Position numbers and translations under genes: made by a program
DNA from: Rhodanobacter ginsengisoli
GTDB lineage: Bacteria > Pseudomonadota > Gammaproteobacteria > Xanthomonadales > Rhodanobacteraceae
DNA length: 64,000 nt
Reading direction: 5' to 3'
Assembly: GCF_042657065.1 (NCBI RefSeq)
Contig: NZ_JBHSNF010000004.1
Location: 186,001-250,000 of the forward strand
In this document: piece after piece, positions 30,601 through 38,043 of the stretch
How positions within the stretch are numbered: position 1 is the stretch's first letter
Layout of the letters: each line of letters opens with the position of its first letter
Notes under the pieces: generated by a model
Seen by the model: only the letters and a program-made list of their open reading frames with translations
What the model was told of the DNA's origin: nothing
The model's database searches: none

Positions 30601-30927
30601 CTGCACGTCCTGCGCCGCGATGTCGATGTCCCGGTCCATCGCGAACTGCAGCACGATGGTGGACAGCCCGGCCGAGGAGTCCGAGCTCATCATGTTCAGC
30701 CCGGAGATCTGCCCCAGGTTGCGTTCCAGCGGCGTGGTGACCAGGGTCGCCATGGTGGTGGCGCTGGCCCCCGGGTACTGGGTCGTCACCACCAGGCTGG
30801 GCGCCTCGATTTCCGGCAGCGCCGATACCGGCAGCTGGCGGAAACCCAGGATGCCGAGCAGCAGCACGGCCACCATCAGCAGCGAGGTGGCGATCGGTCG
30901 GCGAATGAAGAGGGTCGAGAATCCCAT
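27691..30927 (-). CDS. mdtB: RND multidrug efflux permease, MdtB-like
   Basis: 1078-residue RND permease starting MGFSTLFIRRPIATSLLMVA. It carries the TM4 motif ATGFVVDDAIVMIENIVRY and TM10 IGIVKKNAIMMIDFAIEAR. The periplasmic pore region has a Gly/Ser/Thr-rich insertion (about residues 785-830) of unusual low complexity. It lies between the adaptor gene and the MdtC-like gene, so it should be the MdtB partner. A 133-base spacer separates it from mdtC. Confidence 0.9.
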   Translation of the reverse strand: MGFSTLFIRRPIATSLLMVAVLLLGILGFRQLPVSALPEIEAPSLVVTTQYPGASATTMATLVTTPLERNLGQISGLNMMSSDSSAGLSTIVLQFAMDRDIDIAAQDVQAAINQAKGTLPGNLPYPPVYNRVNPADAPILTLALQSDSRPLRDVNDLADSILAQKLSQVQGVGLVSIAGNVRPAVRVQVNPAQLANLGLTMEDVRSALTQANVNAPKGTLNGKTQSYSIGTNDQLSDASEYKNTIISYKNNAPVRLADVARVVDGVENDQLAAWANGKPAVLLDIRRQPGANIVQTVEQIRRVLPELRSALPADVHLDVFADRTVTIRASVHDVEFTLILTVFLVVGVIFVFLRRLWATVIPSVAVPLSLLGTFGVMSFTGMSLDNLSLMALTVATGFVVDDAIVMIENIVRYIEQGKDGKEAAEIGAKEIGFTVLSLTVSLVAVFLPLLLMPGVTGRLFHEFAWVLTIAVSISMLVSLTLTPMMCAYLLRPDQLPEGDDAHERHAAAGKRTVWSRTVDLYARTLDVVLDHQRLTVLVAGAAVVLTVFLYIAIPKGLLPEQDTGLITGVVQADDNIAFPQMEQRTRAVAEALRADPAVAGVAAFIGAGTINPTLNQGQLSIVLKDRGDRDGLDKLLPRLQRTVASIPGVALYLKPVQDVTLDSTVSATEYQYAMSEVNSAELAGYADRMTQAMRQRPELADVDNNLADSGNALKLSIDREKASRMGVPVQSIDDTLYDAFGQRQISTIFTQLNQYRVVLEVAPEFRSSDDLLNKLTVRGNGSGALTGSNATSFGQVQSSNSATPTGIGSTGNIGIALGGGGTIPLSSLASATLTSAPLVISHQQQLPAVTLSFNVAPGYSLSDAVSAIHQIEAQQNFPPQVRGEFVGKAAEFTSSLGDEVLLLLAAIVVIYIVLGVLYESYIHPLTIISTLPPAGVGALLALIICGMSLSVDGIVGIVLLIGIVKKNAIMMIDFAIEARRTGLSARDAIRRACLLRFRPIMMTTAAAMLGALPLALGSGIGSELRRPLGVSIVGGLLLSQLVTLYTTPVIYLYMERFSEWLAARREQRALRVANQSVA

Positions 30928-30945
30928 GGCTACCTGTACACCTTC

Positions 30946-31049
30946 GATTGGATCGGGCTTGATTGGATCGGCCTTGATTGAATCGGCCCCGATTGAATCA
31001 GCCCGGTGAAATCGGTCCTGATGGAATCGGCCTTCCGTGGATCGGCAGC
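30946..31049. repeat. 15-bp tandem repeat between mdtA and mdtB
   Basis: About seven units of the form GATTGGATCGGCCTT. Four are exact-length and nearly identical (30946-31005). The next is 14 bases (31006-31019), then one good copy (31020-31034) and a decayed one. The array occupies half of the 204-bp spacer between the adaptor stop and the permease start. It could affect read-through or RNA structure in the operon and may vary in copy number (inference). Confidence 0.85.
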
Positions 31050-31131
31050 GCCGTCGATGCGAGCACGGCGCGAGAGTCAGTTCATGACGGCGGCGCGATC
31101 CGTACCTGCATCCGCGCCGTCGCCCCGACGA

Positions 31132-32370
31132 TCAACCGTGACCGTGGCGGCCACCGCCCTTCTGTCCGTCCTTCTTGGCTTTTTCCAGCTCCGCCGCGGT
31201 CGGCACCGCCGGCACTTCGCCGGGCTTGAGCGGCTTGACCTTGCTGCCCGGCTTGAGCCGGAACTGGCCTTCGGTCACCACGCTGTCGCCCACCTTGAGG
31301 CCGCTGCCGACCATCACGTGGCTGTCGCCCACTTCGCCGGCGACCACGATCGCCTGCATCTTGACCGTGTTGTCGCCCTGCACCTGATACACGTAGTCGC
31401 CGTCCGGGCCGCGCTGCACCGCCTGCGACGGAATCACCAGGCCGCCGTCGACGGTGTTCACCAGCAACTGCACGTTGACGAACTGGCCCGGCCACAGGGT
31501 GTTCTGGTCGTTGCTGAACTCGGACTTCAGACGGAACGTGCCGGTGGTGGTATCGATCTGGTTGTCGATCACCTTGAGCACGCCGCCGCTGGCGATCGGA
31601 TGCGCATCGACCCGGTCCAGGGCGGTGACCTGCAGCGGCAGGCCGCCCTGCGCGGCGCGGCGCACCATGTCCAGATTCTGCTCCGGCAGAGTGAACATCA
31701 CATTGATCGGGTGCAGCTGGGTCAGCGTGACGATCGAGGTCGAGGTGTTGACCACGTTGCCCGGGTCCACCGCGCGGATGCCGGCGAGGCCGTCGATCGG
31801 CGAGCGGATCTGGGTGTAGTCGAGCTGCACCCTGGCGTCGCGGATCGCCGCATCGTCGGCCGCCACGGCCGCCTGGTACTGGGCCACCGTGTTCTTCTGC
31901 GTGTCGAGGTTGACCTTGGCCACGTACTGGCTGTACTGCGGATCCTGCGAACGCCGATAGTTGCTGCGTGCAGTCGCCAGCAGCGACTCATCCTGGTTGC
32001 GCTTGCTCACCGCCTGGTCGTAGCTGGCCTGGAACGTGCGCGGGTCGATCTGCGCCAGCACCTGGCCCTTCTTCACCGGTCCGCCTTCGGTGAAGTTGAT
32101 GCTCATCAACTGGCCGGCCACCTGCGGATTCACGGTCACGGTGTTGAGTGCCTGCACGGTGCCCAGCGCGGTCAGATACACCGGCACGTTCTGCTTGACC
32201 ACCGGCACCACGGTGACCGGCACCGGCGGCGTGGCGTCCTTGCCGTCCTTGCCCTTGGCCGCGGTCTGCGACGAGGCCGTGCCGGCCGGCTTGTGCAACA
32301 GGCGAAAACCGACAAGCGCCAGCACGACCACTGCCACCACGATCAACGTGATCTTCCAAAAACGCGACAT
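31132..32370 (-). CDS. mdtA: RND efflux periplasmic adaptor, MdtA-like
   Basis: 412-residue membrane fusion protein. An N-terminal membrane anchor (MSRFWKITLIVVAVVVLALV) is followed by the lipoyl/barrel-sandwich halves (VPVYLTALGTVQALNTVTVN and QLDYTQIRSPIDGLAGIRAV) around an alpha-hairpin, then beta-barrel and membrane-proximal domains. The C-terminus is Lys/Gly/His-rich. AGGAG precedes the ATG. It heads the operon; a possible promoter lies in the 499-bp gap upstream (TTCAAA and TATGCT, 16 bases apart on the minus strand near 32500-32525). Confidence 0.93.
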   Translation of the reverse strand: MSRFWKITLIVVAVVVLALVGFRLLHKPAGTASSQTAAKGKDGKDATPPVPVTVVPVVKQNVPVYLTALGTVQALNTVTVNPQVAGQLMSINFTEGGPVKKGQVLAQIDPRTFQASYDQAVSKRNQDESLLATARSNYRRSQDPQYSQYVAKVNLDTQKNTVAQYQAAVAADDAAIRDARVQLDYTQIRSPIDGLAGIRAVDPGNVVNTSTSIVTLTQLHPINVMFTLPEQNLDMVRRAAQGGLPLQVTALDRVDAHPIASGGVLKVIDNQIDTTTGTFRLKSEFSNDQNTLWPGQFVNVQLLVNTVDGGLVIPSQAVQRGPDGDYVYQVQGDNTVKMQAIVVAGEVGDSHVMVGSGLKVGDSVVTEGQFRLKPGSKVKPLKPGEVPAVPTAAELEKAKKDGQKGGGRHGHG

Positions 32371-32869
32371 GTAGAACTCCTGGACTGAACGGTGCGGTCG
32401 ACCGTCACTCGTAATGACGCAGCATGCGTCTTCGATATGTCTGGCGTTTGTCGGGGGCCTTACCGCCCATGGCTCTTCCGACAAGCGCCGCTGGAGGAAA
32501 GCATAGGGGCAGTTGAACGGATTTGAACAATGCCGGTTGACACGGGTGAGCCATGACCGATGGCAGGGTTTGCCGCCCGCGCGGGCGCGATCCGAGGGCC
32601 CGTGCGGGTTGCACCGGCGACAGCCGGCTGCATCCCGGGTCGCCCGGCCGACCTGAAACTTGCCGCGCGCTTCGTCTATAATCCGCGACTGGTTGCCTGC
32701 CCGGCCCACGGCGGCGTCGGACGACAAGCGGCAACCATGTCGTACACCGAAGGTACGGCACCCACATGCCGGGATGTATTTCGCCAGACCGGTACGACAG
32801 AACAGGCAATCAGGCGGGTCGGGGCAGCCATCGTGGCCGTCCGCCCCGCCCACCGACAGGAGTACGTGC
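32371..32869. other. Divergent intergenic region between mdtA and the cytochrome c gene
   Basis: 499 bp with promoters for both sides. Besides the promoter listed at 32653 it holds a GC-rich stem-forming stretch at about 32815-32852 (GGGGC...GCCCC with flanking GGCGG/CCGCC) just before the cytochrome ribosome site. No convincing extra gene: a plus-strand ORF across the region has atypical composition. Confidence 0.4.
32653..32682 (+). promoter_or_regulatory. Sigma-70-type promoter for the cytochrome c gene
   Basis: A perfect -10 TATAAT at 32677 with CTGAAA 18 bases upstream (4 of 6 matches to TTGACA). Transcription from here would give a leader of about 180 bases before the GTG start of the cytochrome gene. 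Confidence 0.55.
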
Positions 32870-33403
32870 GTGAGCGGTTCCATTACCAAATCCGATCAGA
32901 GCTTCCTGCGCCAGTTTTCCATGATGATTGGCGGCCTGGCAGTGCTGACGGTGGTGCTGATCCTCTCGGCACTGGCGATCTACTCGCACGAACCGAAGGA
33001 AACCAATCCGAACGAGCCGGCCAAAATCGCCGAACGGATTGCCCCCGCCGGCGCCGTGTACGCAGGCAACACCGGACGCGCCGCGATGCAGGCCGCGGCC
33101 GAGGCCGCCAGCAAGGCCGCAGCCTCGCAGGTCGCCTACGGCGGCACCACCGACGGCAAGGCGATCTACGATCACCTGTGCACCAGCTGCCACACCGCGG
33201 GCATCGCCGGCGCGCCCAAGCTGGGCAACAAGAGCATGTGGGGCCCGCGCATCGCCCAGGGCCTCGACGTCCTGGTCAAGCACGCCACCGAGGGTTATCA
33301 CGGCCCGGACGGCTACTTCATGCCGCCCAAGGGTGGCAACCCGGCACTGACCGAGGCGCAGGTCAAGGCCGCGGTCAGCTGGATCGTCGGTCAGGCCAAG
33401 TAA
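32870..33403 (+). CDS. Membrane-anchored cytochrome c5-family protein
   Basis: 177 residues starting at GTG 32870, with AGGAG seven bases upstream. One N-terminal membrane helix (about residues 17-42) anchors an Ala-rich linker and a single c-type haem domain: HLCTSCHTAGIAGAPKLGN (haem-binding CxxCH) with the axial Met in YFMPPKGGN. Such proteins carry electrons in the periplasm to terminal oxidases or other acceptors. Single copy, flanked by a strong promoter and terminator. Confidence 0.9.
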   Translation: MSGSITKSDQSFLRQFSMMIGGLAVLTVVLILSALAIYSHEPKETNPNEPAKIAERIAPAGAVYAGNTGRAAMQAAAEAASKAAASQVAYGGTTDGKAIYDHLCTSCHTAGIAGAPKLGNKSMWGPRIAQGLDVLVKHATEGYHGPDGYFMPPKGGNPALTEAQVKAAVSWIVGQAK

Positions 33404-33427
33404 GCCGCGCTTCGATCAAGTCAAACC

Positions 33428-33456
33428 AACGCCGCCTTCGGGCGGCGTTTCGTTTA
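33428..33456 (+). terminator. Rho-independent terminator after the cytochrome c gene
   Basis: Stem AACGCCGCC/GGCGGCGTT closed by a TTCG tetraloop, followed by TTCGTTT. It begins 24 bases after the stop. Confidence 0.9.
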
Positions 33457-33458
33457 CC

Positions 33459-33510
33459 CCTTCTCCCCCGCGGGGAGAAGGTCGGGATGAGGGGCCGGTG
33501 CTCGCGCGAC
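33459..33510. repeat. Single copy of the REP-like element seen at 2438-2571
   Basis: CTTCTCCCCC-GC-GGGGAGAAG hairpin followed by TCGGGATGAGGGGCCGGTGC, matching the 2438-2488 arm (TCGAGGTGAGGGGCGGGTGC) with few differences. It lies between a terminator and the end of acpH. Confidence 0.75.
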
Positions 33511-33517
33511 ACCCCAC

Positions 33518-34111
33518 TCACACCACCTGCACCTCAACCCAATCCCGCGCAAACTCCTGCAACTGCGGAAAGAACGCGTCGAAGTGCTGCCGCAGCGCAA
33601 CCTCCCGCTGTACCAGCACCGGCAACGCCGAATCCAGTGGATTGGCCCGGCTCAAGCGCTGCCCGATCCCCGCCAGTGCCCGTCCCAGCATCGCGCGGTC
33701 GGCATAGCCGGCCGGCAGGTCGTGCGCCTCCATGTAGTCCCGAAAGCGCCGCAATGCCGGTGGCAGCAGCGCATCGTGTTGCCGCAGCAGGTCGCGCAGC
33801 TCGGACGAGCGGCGCTCCAGCGATCCGCCGCTCCAGCGGGGAAAGTCCCGCGCCAGGCAATGATCGAACCACATGTCCAGCAGGATCCCGGCATAACGCC
33901 GGTACGGCGAGGGCAGGCGCGCCTTGGCGGCCAGTACCTCGGGGTGGGCGTCGGTGTAGACGTCGATCGCGCGATGCAGGCGGATGCCGGTGATCACCCG
34001 CGACGGAAAGACCGCCGGGTCGGGTTGTCCATGCACGAAATCGCCCAGCATGCCGCCCAGCTGCAGCTCGTCGTCGTCGCCGGCCAGCAGCGCATGCGCC
34101 AGATGGTTCAC
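33518..34111 (-). CDS. acpH: Acyl carrier protein phosphodiesterase AcpH
   Basis: 197 residues read from GTG 34111, starting VNHLAHALLAGDDDELQLGG, which lines up with the MNFLAHLHLA start of E. coli AcpH (193 residues). Further motifs are MLGDFVHGQ, GIRLHRAIDVYTDAHP and MWFDHCLARDFPRW, with the His/Asp residues of the HD-like hydrolase fold. AcpH removes the phosphopantetheine arm from acyl carrier protein. An in-frame GTG at 34117 is an alternative start. It is divergent from the hydrolase gene. Confidence 0.88.
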   Translation of the reverse strand: MNHLAHALLAGDDDELQLGGMLGDFVHGQPDPAVFPSRVITGIRLHRAIDVYTDAHPEVLAAKARLPSPYRRYAGILLDMWFDHCLARDFPRWSGGSLERRSSELRDLLRQHDALLPPALRRFRDYMEAHDLPAGYADRAMLGRALAGIGQRLSRANPLDSALPVLVQREVALRQHFDAFFPQLQEFARDWVEVQVV

Positions 34112-34171
34112 CGGCACGGCCCCGGCGCGGGCCACAGGCGGCGAACGCGCCCGGCGGTTATCATCGTGCCC

Positions 34172-34879
34172 ATGAATGTCACCGAGCTCCCCGCCGACCC
34201 TGCCGGCTTTCCGGATGTCGCCGCCAGTTTCATGCTCGACGGCCCCGCCGGCAAGCTTGAAACGATCAGCGAAGTCGCCGCCCCGGCCGGCGCCCGCCGC
34301 GGCGTGGCCGTGATCTGCCATCCGCTGACCGTCGAAGGCGGCAGCATGCACAACAAGGTGGTGACCATGGTCGAGCGCGCGCTGCGCGAATCCGGCCTGG
34401 ACACCGTGCGCTTCAACTTTCGCGGGGCCGGCGCGTCCTTCGGCAGCTACGACAAGGGCCACGGCGAGCGCGACGATCTGGCTGCGGTGGTGGCCTGGGT
34501 CCGCCGCGTGCGGCCGCACGATGCGCTGTGGCTGGCCGGCTTTTCGTTCGGCAGCTATGTGAGCATCGCCCAGTCCGTGCCGCTGCACGCCGATGCGCTG
34601 ATCAGCATCGCGCCGCCGGTCGGGCGCTGGGAGTTCGAGCCGATCGCGCTGCCGGCCTGCCACTGGCTCGTGGTGCAGGGCGAGGCGGACGAGGTGGTCG
34701 ATCCGCAGGCGGTGTTCGACTGGGTCGACACGCTGGAGCCCAGGCCGGAGCTGGTGCGCATGCCCGATACCAGCCATTTCTTCCATCGCCGGCTGATGGA
34801 TCTGCGCGGGGCGATCAAGCATGCGGTGCGCGGCTGGTTGCCCGCGCTGCGCGGCCAGCCCGGGGCAAGCAGCGAGTAG
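34172..34879 (+). CDS. Alpha/beta hydrolase (YsgA/DLH-like)
   Basis: 235-residue cytoplasmic alpha/beta hydrolase. Features are VAVICHPLTVEGGSMHNKVV (oxyanion-side HP motif), RFNFRGAGASFGSYDKGHGE, the nucleophile elbow GFSFGSYVS, and the C-terminal acid and base in GEADEVVD and DTSHFFHRRL. This pattern matches the family annotated as alpha/beta hydrolases of unknown substrate. It starts 61 bases from the divergent acpH. Confidence 0.85.
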   Translation: MNVTELPADPAGFPDVAASFMLDGPAGKLETISEVAAPAGARRGVAVICHPLTVEGGSMHNKVVTMVERALRESGLDTVRFNFRGAGASFGSYDKGHGERDDLAAVVAWVRRVRPHDALWLAGFSFGSYVSIAQSVPLHADALISIAPPVGRWEFEPIALPACHWLVVQGEADEVVDPQAVFDWVDTLEPRPELVRMPDTSHFFHRRLMDLRGAIKHAVRGWLPALRGQPGASSE

Positions 34880-34957
34880 CGGGGCGCGGCATCCATCCCT
34901 GTCTCCCCGACCGTCGTCCGCGACGGCCTCGTGCCCCTCCCGCCCCGATCCGCGACC

Positions 34958-36073
34958 ATGCCCGAAACCACGCTAGCCCCCTCTGCCCGTTACCACGAAG
35001 GCGTCGCCGCGCATCGCTGGGAGTCCGATCCGACCCAGCTGGCGCTGCTGCCGGAGCTGGACCGCATGCACGCGGCCCTGTGCTGCGAGCCCGCCGCCGA
35101 GAACGGCCTGTTCGGCCGCCTGAAGTCGCTGCTCGGCAGCGAACCGCCCGCGCCGGTCGCGGGCCTGTACCTGTGGGGCACGGTCGGGCGCGGCAAGACC
35201 TTCCTGATGGACCTGTTCGCCGCCAGCCTGCCGCACGGCGTCGCGTTGCGCCGGCACTTCCACCGCTTCATGGGCGAAGTGCACGAGAGCCTGCGCGAAC
35301 TGGGCGATCGCCAGAGCCCGCTGGTCGAGGTCGCCGCCGGCCTCGCCGCACGCTGCCGGGTGCTCTGCCTGGACGAGTTCCTGGTCAACGACATCGGCGA
35401 CGCGATGATCCTGGCCAACCTGCTGGAGGCCCTGTTCGCGCGTGGCGTGAGCCTGGTCACCACCTCCAACACCGCGCCGGCGAACCTGTACAAGGGCGGC
35501 CTGCAGCGGGCCCGCTTCCTGCCCGCGATCGCGCTGATCGAGCGGCGCTGCCACGTGGTCGAGATGGCCTCGTCGCACGACTGGCGGCTGCGCGCGCTGA
35601 CCCAGGCGCCGGTCTACCTGACCCCGCCGGGAGCCGAGGCGCACCGCACGCTGGAGCGCACCTTCCTGCACCAGGCCCGCGGCCCGATCGAACACGACGG
35701 CACGCTGCGCATCAACGGCCGCGACATCCCGTTCCACAAGCGCGCCGACGACATCCTGTGGTTCGAGTTCGCCGCCCTGTGCGAAGGTCCCCGCGCCGTC
35801 GCCGACTACATCGCCCTGGCCCAGGCCGGCGCCACCGTGATCATCGCCAACGTGCCGCAGTTCACCGTCTACAGCGAAGACGCCGCGAAGCGCTTCGTGC
35901 AACTGGTCGACGAGTTCTACGACCACCACGTCAAACTGGTGCTGTCCGCCGCCGCCCCGATCACCGAGCTGTACGACGGCGAACGCCTGCGCGCCGAATT
36001 CGGCCGCACCGAATCCCGCCTGATCGAAATGCAAAGTGAGGACTACCTGGCGCTGGAGCATCGGGGGGAGTGA
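34958..36073 (+). CDS. zapE: Cell division ATPase ZapE (AFG1-like)
   Basis: 371-residue P-loop ATPase of the AFG1/ZapE family, which in E. coli associates with the Z-ring under stress. Walker A is GTVGRGKTFLMDLF and Walker B CRVLCLDEFLVND, with LVTTSNTAPANLYKGGLQR (sensor region) and DYIALAQAGATVIIANVPQF. The chosen start MPETTLAPSARYHEG fits the family better than the ATG nine codons upstream. The last host-type gene before the accessory region. Confidence 0.93.
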   Translation: MPETTLAPSARYHEGVAAHRWESDPTQLALLPELDRMHAALCCEPAAENGLFGRLKSLLGSEPPAPVAGLYLWGTVGRGKTFLMDLFAASLPHGVALRRHFHRFMGEVHESLRELGDRQSPLVEVAAGLAARCRVLCLDEFLVNDIGDAMILANLLEALFARGVSLVTTSNTAPANLYKGGLQRARFLPAIALIERRCHVVEMASSHDWRLRALTQAPVYLTPPGAEAHRTLERTFLHQARGPIEHDGTLRINGRDIPFHKRADDILWFEFAALCEGPRAVADYIALAQAGATVIIANVPQFTVYSEDAAKRFVQLVDEFYDHHVKLVLSAAAPITELYDGERLRAEFGRTESRLIEMQSEDYLALEHRGE

Positions 36074-36274
36074 GGGGTGGTGGGTGCGACGGGCGCGAAT
36101 GACGGCTGGGCAAATTGCTGAGGGCAGAAGTCGACCCTAATCCGTCCTTCAACACGCCCAAAGCGAACGTCCGCTTTAGGCTACAGGGGGAGCGGTGAGC
36201 GCCGGCATGCGACGTATCCTTTCGCTTACGTCGAATCTATTCAAGCCGGAGTTGAAGTAGCTCTGTGCTTTATT

Positions 36275-38023
36275 TTAGAGCTTGTGCCGCCCGATAATTG
36301 GGCAGCTTGGCCAGATTGGGCCGACCATTAGTGTGTGTGTCCTGGCACGGGTGATTGCAACGCGGAGTATCTTGCGGCTTCGGTGATACGGGGGCTCATC
36401 ACCCCACCACACGAACGACGACACCATCTGCTCGCCGTTGTGCCGTCCTTCCCGGACGACGATGACACCATCGAACTGCTTGCCTTTCGACTTGTGGATC
36501 GTCATCACTTGCACACCGGGCGGGTCATCGACGCCGCCAAGAATCTGGTCTTGTGCGAGAGCCAGGTCGAGCACTTGACGTGCGCCCGTGTACTTCCCAT
36601 CACGCGTCCAGACGGCTCCAAGTCCTCCGCTGATACGCTTGCCGCGATTGAAGGCAATCAGGTAATCCAGGTTCTTCGCCGCCTCCGTCAAGTGCGCGTC
36701 GCCGGCTGCGCGCAACGCGATCTTGACGCGAGTCCAGTCCTTCGCCGGATCGCCTGAGAAACTCTGGGTCCGCAGTCCGTCCAAAACACCCAGCACTGCC
36801 TGAACGAACTTCGCTTTCGGCACCTTGCCAGCCTGGACCGCCAACGCCCAGACTTGCCATTGCTTCGCGGCTGCCAGACCGTTAGCCCGTTTTGCCGTAG
36901 CAAGAAGATCAAGAGCTGTTGCAAGATCGAGCATCCGATCAAGCTCTCGCTTGGGTTCAAGCAGGAACGCCGCGAAACGCGCTGTCAACACGGCTTCGGC
37001 CTCATCGAATGACAGCTTGTGTCGAACTGGCTTCGGTGTCGCGTTCAGCGCCGCCGAAATCTTGGCCGCCGAATCCCCGGAATGGGTAAGGATGGCCACG
37101 TTCTTGCCGTACTTACCGGTTGACTTCCTGATGGCTCGCTGCAGCATGCCGATGGACATTCGCATGATGGCGCTCAGCGTCCTCAGCTTGGGGTTGTAGG
37201 CGAAGGCAGAGACGCCGACATATGGCGACCCGCGAACTTTGCCGAGCAGAACGTCCTGTCCGAAGATGGCGATCTCGGTACCGCTGCTGCGGTGGTTCTG
37301 CGCGCCGAGGTCGATCTCCAAAGGATTCAGCGACTTCTTAATGGCCACGATCCGCTCTGGACCAATGCCGGGAAGGTGGTCGAAAATCTGCTGTTCAAGG
37401 TCCGCCAGGCAGATCACCTGCGCAGCAGGTGCCAGCAACTCGATGCAGCGCCAGGCATGTTCGTTGGTGTCCTGCGCCTCGTCCACGATGATCAATGGGT
37501 GACGTTGAGTGATGAGGCGGCGGACGTGCGCGCTGCGTTCGAGCAGCTGCGCCGCGTTGGACGGGAAGAGGTCGAAGGCAATCAGCCCATCCTCCCGAAA
37601 CAACCGATCGCGCTCCTGCAGCCAAGCTCGCCATTCCAGGTTCTCTTCCTTACGATCCTTCGTCTTGATCATCCCGTACTTGGCTTGCTCATCCTGCGGC
37701 AGCAAGATGCGCAACGACTTCGGTGCGCCGAGCAAGTAGGCGTGCGCCGACAGCAGCGTCCAGAAGAAGGAGTGGAAGGTCTGCATGCTCAGCATTCCGC
37801 GCTGCGCCTTCGGCACCTCGATCCTTGCGGCCTCGCCGACGCGAGCGACGGCAGCCTTGGAAAAACTCAAGAAGAGGACGGACTGACCGGGGGCCAGCCC
37901 ATCGCTGATGCACACGACTGCCTTTTTCAAGGCAATCGTAGTCTTGCCACTTCCCGGGCCACCGATGACGAGGGCGTGCCCCTTGCAGTCAAGGAGCTGC
38001 TGGCGAAGGTCGCAGACCTCCAT
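36275..38023 (-). CDS. UvrD/Rep-like helicase (GajB-like), partner of the OLD nuclease
   Basis: 582 residues from ATG 38023; a TTG six codons upstream is also possible. It is a superfamily 1 helicase: Walker A GGPGSGKTTIALKKA (residues 21-29 core), Walker B LIIVDEAQDTNEHAW, motif V QVMTIHKSKGKQFDGVI and motif VI RVAITRARTHTLMVGP. It is shorter than UvrD and close in size to GajB. It starts 20 bases after the OLD-nuclease stop, so the two are one operon. Pairing with an OLD nuclease is the hallmark of class 2 OLD and Gabija systems. GC is lower than in flanking genes. Confidence 0.85.
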   Translation of the reverse strand: MEVCDLRQQLLDCKGHALVIGGPGSGKTTIALKKAVVCISDGLAPGQSVLFLSFSKAAVARVGEAARIEVPKAQRGMLSMQTFHSFFWTLLSAHAYLLGAPKSLRILLPQDEQAKYGMIKTKDRKEENLEWRAWLQERDRLFREDGLIAFDLFPSNAAQLLERSAHVRRLITQRHPLIIVDEAQDTNEHAWRCIELLAPAAQVICLADLEQQIFDHLPGIGPERIVAIKKSLNPLEIDLGAQNHRSSGTEIAIFGQDVLLGKVRGSPYVGVSAFAYNPKLRTLSAIMRMSIGMLQRAIRKSTGKYGKNVAILTHSGDSAAKISAALNATPKPVRHKLSFDEAEAVLTARFAAFLLEPKRELDRMLDLATALDLLATAKRANGLAAAKQWQVWALAVQAGKVPKAKFVQAVLGVLDGLRTQSFSGDPAKDWTRVKIALRAAGDAHLTEAAKNLDYLIAFNRGKRISGGLGAVWTRDGKYTGARQVLDLALAQDQILGGVDDPPGVQVMTIHKSKGKQFDGVIVVREGRHNGEQMVSSFVWWGDEPPYHRSRKILRVAITRARTHTLMVGPIWPSCPIIGRHKL

Positions 38024-38043
38024 CGGCGTCTCTTCGCTCAAGC

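Noticed and set aside
27517..30981. 1154-codon plus-strand open frame
   Set aside because: It is antisense to mdtB, whose protein is fully recognisable. The His/Gln/Arg-rich translation is typical of high-GC shadow frames.
34108..34822. Minus-strand extension of acpH opposite the hydrolase gene
   Set aside because: The AcpH family start matches GTG 34111; upstream residues are the shadow of the alpha/beta hydrolase.
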